Below, piece after piece: positions 5,791 through 7,723 of a stretch of 7,723 nt of DNA. Position 1 is the first letter of the stretch, and each line of letters starts with the position of its first letter. Source of the stretch: Hyphomicrobiales bacterium (lineage in GTDB: Bacteria; Pseudomonadota; Alphaproteobacteria; Rhizobiales; JAJFHB01); the NCBI GenBank assembly GCA_021775795.1, contig JAJFHB010000562.1, forward strand, positions 1-7,723, read 5' to 3'. A program made the position numbers and the translations under genes. The notes under the pieces were generated by a model that worked only from the letters and a program-made list of their open reading frames with translations, ran no database searches and had not been told where the DNA came from.

Positions 5791-6801
5791 ATGTTGAACA
5801 CGCCTGAAGACTTCAATCGCGCCCTGCTCGCGTTGCCGGCTGCGGACGAAGAGGCCCGATCTGCTGCTCGCGCGCGGCAGGCAACCCTCACGAAACCTCC
5901 AGGCTCGCTTGGACGGCTGGAAGAGCTGGCCATCTGGTTTGCAGGCTGGCACGGCGATGCACGACCCCGTCTCGACAATGCCCTGGCGTTGATATTTGCC
6001 GGCAATCACGGTGTTACCGCTCAAGGCATTTCTCCATATCCACCAGAAGTTACGGCGCAAATGGTGGCAAACTTCGAGGCCGGCGGAGCAGCGATCAATC
6101 AGCTCTGCACCATCGCTGGCGCCGAATTGCGCGTTACCGCGCTCGACCTTGAAAAGCCCACCGGCGATATCGCCACCGGCCGTGCCCTGTCTGATGAAGA
6201 TTGTCTTGATGCCCTGAACACAGGCATGGCTAGCGTTGAGGAAGACGCTGGCGTTGTTCTTCTTGGCGAAATGGGTATTGGCAACACGACCATTGCATCG
6301 GCACTCGCCATGGCCTGTTTCGGCGGCGAGGCAGAGCTATGGTGCGGCGCTGGCACCGGCCTTGACGCTGACGGAATTTCTCATAAGGCGCGCATCGTGA
6401 CCCAGGCGGTTGCACACAACGCTGCGGCAACAAACAACGCCTTCTCAATGCTCGCACACCTGGGCGGACGCGAACAGGCGGCCCTTGCAGGTGCAGCTTT
6501 GGCTGCACGCCAGAGGCGTATACCGGTCATTCTGGATGGCTTCATTTCCTGTGCTGCCGTTGGTGTGTTGGGCTGGGCACAGAAAGGTGCCCTCGACCAT
6601 TGCGTCGCGGGTCACCGCTCGCGCGAATCCGGTCATTCCAGGCTGCTTGAAGCCCTGGCCCTGGAGCCGATAGTTGATCTGGATATGCGGCTTGGGGAAG
6701 GCAGCGGTGCTGCAGTTGCGTTGACCATTCTGCGGGCCGCACTGGCGACCCACAACGGCATGGCCTCCTTTGCAGAGGCCGGCGTCAGCGACAGAGATTA
6801 G
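5791..6801 (+). CDS. cobT: nicotinate-nucleotide--dimethylbenzimidazole phosphoribosyltransferase (CobT; CobU in Pseudomonas denitrificans naming)
   Basis: This 336-residue enzyme makes alpha-ribazole 5'-phosphate from 5,6-dimethylbenzimidazole and nicotinate mononucleotide, the lower-ligand branch of cobalamin synthesis. Family blocks in order are LTKPPGSLGRLEELA (33-47), FAGNHGVTAQG then SPYPPEVTAQM, GEMGIGNTTIASA, GAGTGLD, DGFISCAA and the C-terminal LDMRLGEGSGAA, whose Glu303 corresponds to the catalytic base. The length is typical, with no gaps seen. The ATG at 5791 is preceded by GAGG about nine bases upstream and lies 19 bases after the cobU stop. Its TAG stop falls inside the left arm of an inverted repeat that probably ends the operon. 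The downstream partner CobS/CobV, often nearby in related genomes, is not in this window. Confidence 0.97.
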   Translation: MLNTPEDFNRALLALPAADEEARSAARARQATLTKPPGSLGRLEELAIWFAGWHGDARPRLDNALALIFAGNHGVTAQGISPYPPEVTAQMVANFEAGGAAINQLCTIAGAELRVTALDLEKPTGDIATGRALSDEDCLDALNTGMASVEEDAGVVLLGEMGIGNTTIASALAMACFGGEAELWCGAGTGLDADGISHKARIVTQAVAHNAAATNNAFSMLAHLGGREQAALAGAALAARQRRIPVILDGFISCAAVGVLGWAQKGALDHCVAGHRSRESGHSRLLEALALEPIVDLDMRLGEGSGAAVALTILRAALATHNGMASFAEAGVSDRD

Positions 6802-6832
6802 AGCGTTTCCATATCAACGTGAAACGCTCTAA
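6798..6832. terminator. 12-bp inverted repeat spanning both convergent stop codons, probable bidirectional terminator
   Basis: TTAGAGCGTTTC (6798-6809) and GAAACGCTCTAA (6821-6832) form a perfect 12-bp stem around an 11-base loop. The left arm contains the cobT stop (TAG, 6799-6801) and the right arm contains the stop of the minus-strand 83-residue gene (complement of 6829-6831). There is no long T-run, so termination would rest on stem stability. The AGAGCGTTTC arm resembles a dispersed element I remember as frequent between rhizobial genes; that identification is from memory. Confidence 0.65.
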
Positions 6833-7080
6833 ATCGCCAGCAAGTCCCTTACCGCACGCAGGGCTTCCTTCGCGGCCACATCATTGCGGCGCACTTTTTC
6901 CTGCTCGATACGGCCATCTTTGGTCAAAACACCATCGTCGAGACGTATAGCCTGCCAGCGGTCTGCGTGAGCGAGGGTGATGAGTTCATATTGCGCTCGT
7001 AGAGCATCCCGGGCATCGGCATGCATGCCTTCTGCAATGCGGCGGATGAGGTCTTTGTAGCGCGATCCATGGTCCTCCAT
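6829..7080 (-). CDS. hypothetical protein, 83 residues, charged and mostly helical
   Basis: I do not recognise this small protein. It has no signal peptide, membrane segment or cysteine. It is rich in Arg, Asp, Glu and Ala, with likely helices at about 7-40 (DLIRRIAEGMHADARDALRA onward) and 64-83 (VRRNDVAAKEALRAVRDLLA). Between them is a turn-like segment RLDDGVLTKDG. The pattern suggests a small soluble helical protein. The ATG at 7080 has GGAG eight bases upstream, which supports a real start. It lies 62 bases after the exported-peptide gene on the same strand, so the two may share a transcript. It converges on cobT, and the stop codons of the two genes lie only about 28 bases apart, within the inverted repeat. 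Confidence 0.75.
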   Translation of the reverse strand: MEDHGSRYKDLIRRIAEGMHADARDALRAQYELITLAHADRWQAIRLDDGVLTKDGRIEQEKVRRNDVAAKEALRAVRDLLAI

Positions 7081-7142
7081 CCGAATACTCCAACGTGTGT
7101 AACTGTTGCAGATATAGGATTGCCGGGAGCAAAGCGCTAGTT

Positions 7143-7283
7143 TCAGGACAAGTCAGTGGTGCCTGTAGAAACTACGGGCGCATCATTTTGGAAAGCCATC
7201 TGCGCGAGTTTTGCGCTTGCCGAAGCGCCGGTGAGCACGAGTGCCAGCATCACGACGATCATTGCGGGTGCGAGAGATTTCAT
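7143..7283 (-). CDS. small exported peptide precursor, 46 residues
   Basis: This short frame has a very strong Shine-Dalgarno (AGGAGGAG, four bases before the ATG at 7283). It begins with a clear Sec signal peptide: MK at the start, a hydrophobic core around APAMIVVMLALVLTG, and an ASA motif before a likely cleavage after Ala24. The mature part would be only 22 residues (KLAQMAFQNDAPVVSTGTTD then Leu-Ser), with no cysteine and no charge cluster. No lipobox cysteine is present, so it is not a lipoprotein. A longer start at 7331 is possible but would bury the signal peptide and ignore the ribosome site. I recognise no family. It could be a secreted or periplasmic peptide, or the signal segment may act as a membrane anchor. 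It may be co-transcribed with the 83-residue gene downstream. Confidence 0.68.
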   Translation of the reverse strand: MKSLAPAMIVVMLALVLTGASASAKLAQMAFQNDAPVVSTGTTDLS

Positions 7284-7466
7284 TGTCTCCTCCTGTTCTT
7301 GTTGCACCTGACATATCCACCGAAGCACCAACTGGCTGTGATGTGCGGCACAGGCAGGAGATTAATTTCCAACTGTGCTTAACCGCCTGTATCTTTGATC
7401 TCTGGATCGCTTCATGTTGATGGAGATCGATCCGGGTGGAATGATCCAGGGATGTGGATGCGCGAG
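7284..7466. promoter_or_regulatory. divergent intergenic region with competing inverted repeats ahead of the dehydrogenase gene
   Basis: This gap serves the minus-strand exported-peptide gene and the plus-strand dehydrogenase. Near the dehydrogenase start, CTGGATCG (7402-7409) can pair with CGATCCGG (7428-7435, one G-T step). Alternatively its first seven bases can pair perfectly with GATCCAG (7443-7449), just before the start codons. A third pair is GATCTC (7397-7402) with GAGATC (7423-7428). An odd palindrome TGTGC-G-GCACA lies at 7342-7352. No clear -35/-10 pair was found. Confidence 0.35.
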
Positions 7467-7723
7467 ATGAACGAGCTGTTTTCATTGCAGGGGCAGGTCG
7501 CCATGGTGACCGGAGCTGGAAGGGGTCTTGGGCTCGAAATCGCCCTGGGCCTGGCGCAAGCCGGTGCCCATGTGATTGTGACGGGCCGCGATAGCAGCAG
7601 GCTGGATGCTGCTGTGGAAACCATCAGGGGCGAGGGAGGCGACGCCTCCCTCGCCGCGTTCGACATCACAGATGAAATCGCCGTTGCCGATGCTTTCACT
7701 GCAATCTTGGCGCGCCACGGACG
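7467..7723 (+). CDS. short-chain dehydrogenase/reductase (SDR), N-terminal part only
   Basis: The frame is open from the start to the window edge (85 complete codons) and encodes the N-terminal Rossmann half of a classical SDR oxidoreductase. The cofactor motif TGAGRGLG (15-22) follows a beta strand (QVAMV). VIVTGRDSSRLD (37-48), with an Arg after the second strand, hints at NADP preference. An FDITDE segment (69-74) is the usual adenine-ring Asp motif. The catalytic Tyr-x3-Lys region lies beyond the edge. The N-terminus (MNELFSLQGQ) resembles gluconate 5-dehydrogenase-like SDRs, but many substrates are possible. In-frame ATGs at 7452 and 7458 are alternatives; an AGGG six bases before 7458 makes that one quite possible. 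I prefer 7467 because it gives the usual family N-terminus. A 27-base near-perfect palindrome lies within the gene at 7629-7655. Confidence 0.9.
   Translation, partial: MNELFSLQGQVAMVTGAGRGLGLEIALGLAQAGAHVIVTGRDSSRLDAAVETIRGEGGDASLAAFDITDEIAVADAFTAILARHG
7629..7655. repeat. 27-base palindrome inside the SDR coding sequence
   Basis: GGCGAGGGAGGCG (7629-7641) and CGCCTCCCTCGCC (7643-7655) are perfect reverse complements separated by one base. The sequence is fully in frame and codes for Gly-Glu-Gly-Gly-Asp-Ala-Ser-Leu-Ala, so it does not break the gene. A 13-bp, almost all G-C stem in an mRNA is unusually stable. It may affect translation or decay, or arise by chance from GC-rich codons. Confidence 0.8.

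Noticed and set aside
1..7723. Mobile elements, CRISPR arrays, tRNA or rRNA genes
   Set aside because: No transposase or integrase coding sequence, no regularly spaced repeats, and no cloverleaf or rRNA-like stretch was seen on either strand.

Overview
The window reads as chromosomal DNA of a moderately GC-rich alphaproteobacterium, most likely from the Rhizobiales (Hyphomicrobiales). The evidence is the aerobic-type cobalamin genes with a DUF1636 partner, rhizobial-style amidinotransferase-fold and aldehyde dehydrogenase proteins, a Tat-exported peptide-type binding protein, and an AGAGCGTTTC-type inverted repeat that I remember as common in this order. Nothing looks phage-, plasmid- or IS-derived, and I see no CRISPR array, tRNA or rRNA.

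Left part (1-4685) is mostly on the minus strand and looks catabolic. Read in transcription order, it has an alpha-ketoglutarate-semialdehyde-dehydrogenase-like aldehyde dehydrogenase (4685-3258), an amidinotransferase/arginine-deiminase-fold enzyme with a complete Glu-His-Cys active site (2789-1842), and a family-5 (dipeptide/oligopeptide type) ABC substrate-binding protein with a twin-arginine signal. The binding protein starts at 1576 and runs off the left edge. A small plus-strand gene for a 61-residue single-pass membrane protein (3009-3194) sits between the first two. It ends in a perfect 13-bp bidirectional terminator shared with the aldehyde dehydrogenase, so that dehydrogenase is probably a separate transcript. 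Uptake of a guanidino or amino-acid-like compound, removal of its guanidino group, and oxidation of an aldehyde is a plausible but unproven theme.

Middle part (4859-6801) is a compact plus-strand cobalamin operon, divergent from the aldehyde dehydrogenase. It holds a cysteine-rich DUF1636 protein, cobU (cobP; adenosylcobinamide kinase/guanylyltransferase) and cobT (nicotinate-nucleotide:dimethylbenzimidazole phosphoribosyltransferase). The first two genes overlap and the third follows within 20 bases. Together they supply GDP-cobinamide and alpha-ribazole phosphate for nucleotide-loop assembly. The enzyme that joins these branches, CobS/CobV, is not in the window, and I found no B12 riboswitch.

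Right part (6798-7723): cobT converges on a minus-strand pair of small genes, an 83-residue unknown protein and a 46-residue exported peptide precursor. A 12-bp inverted repeat between cobT and the 83-residue gene contains both stop codons. After a structured intergenic region, a plus-strand short-chain dehydrogenase/reductase begins and is cut by the right edge. An unusual 27-nt near-perfect palindrome lies inside its coding sequence.
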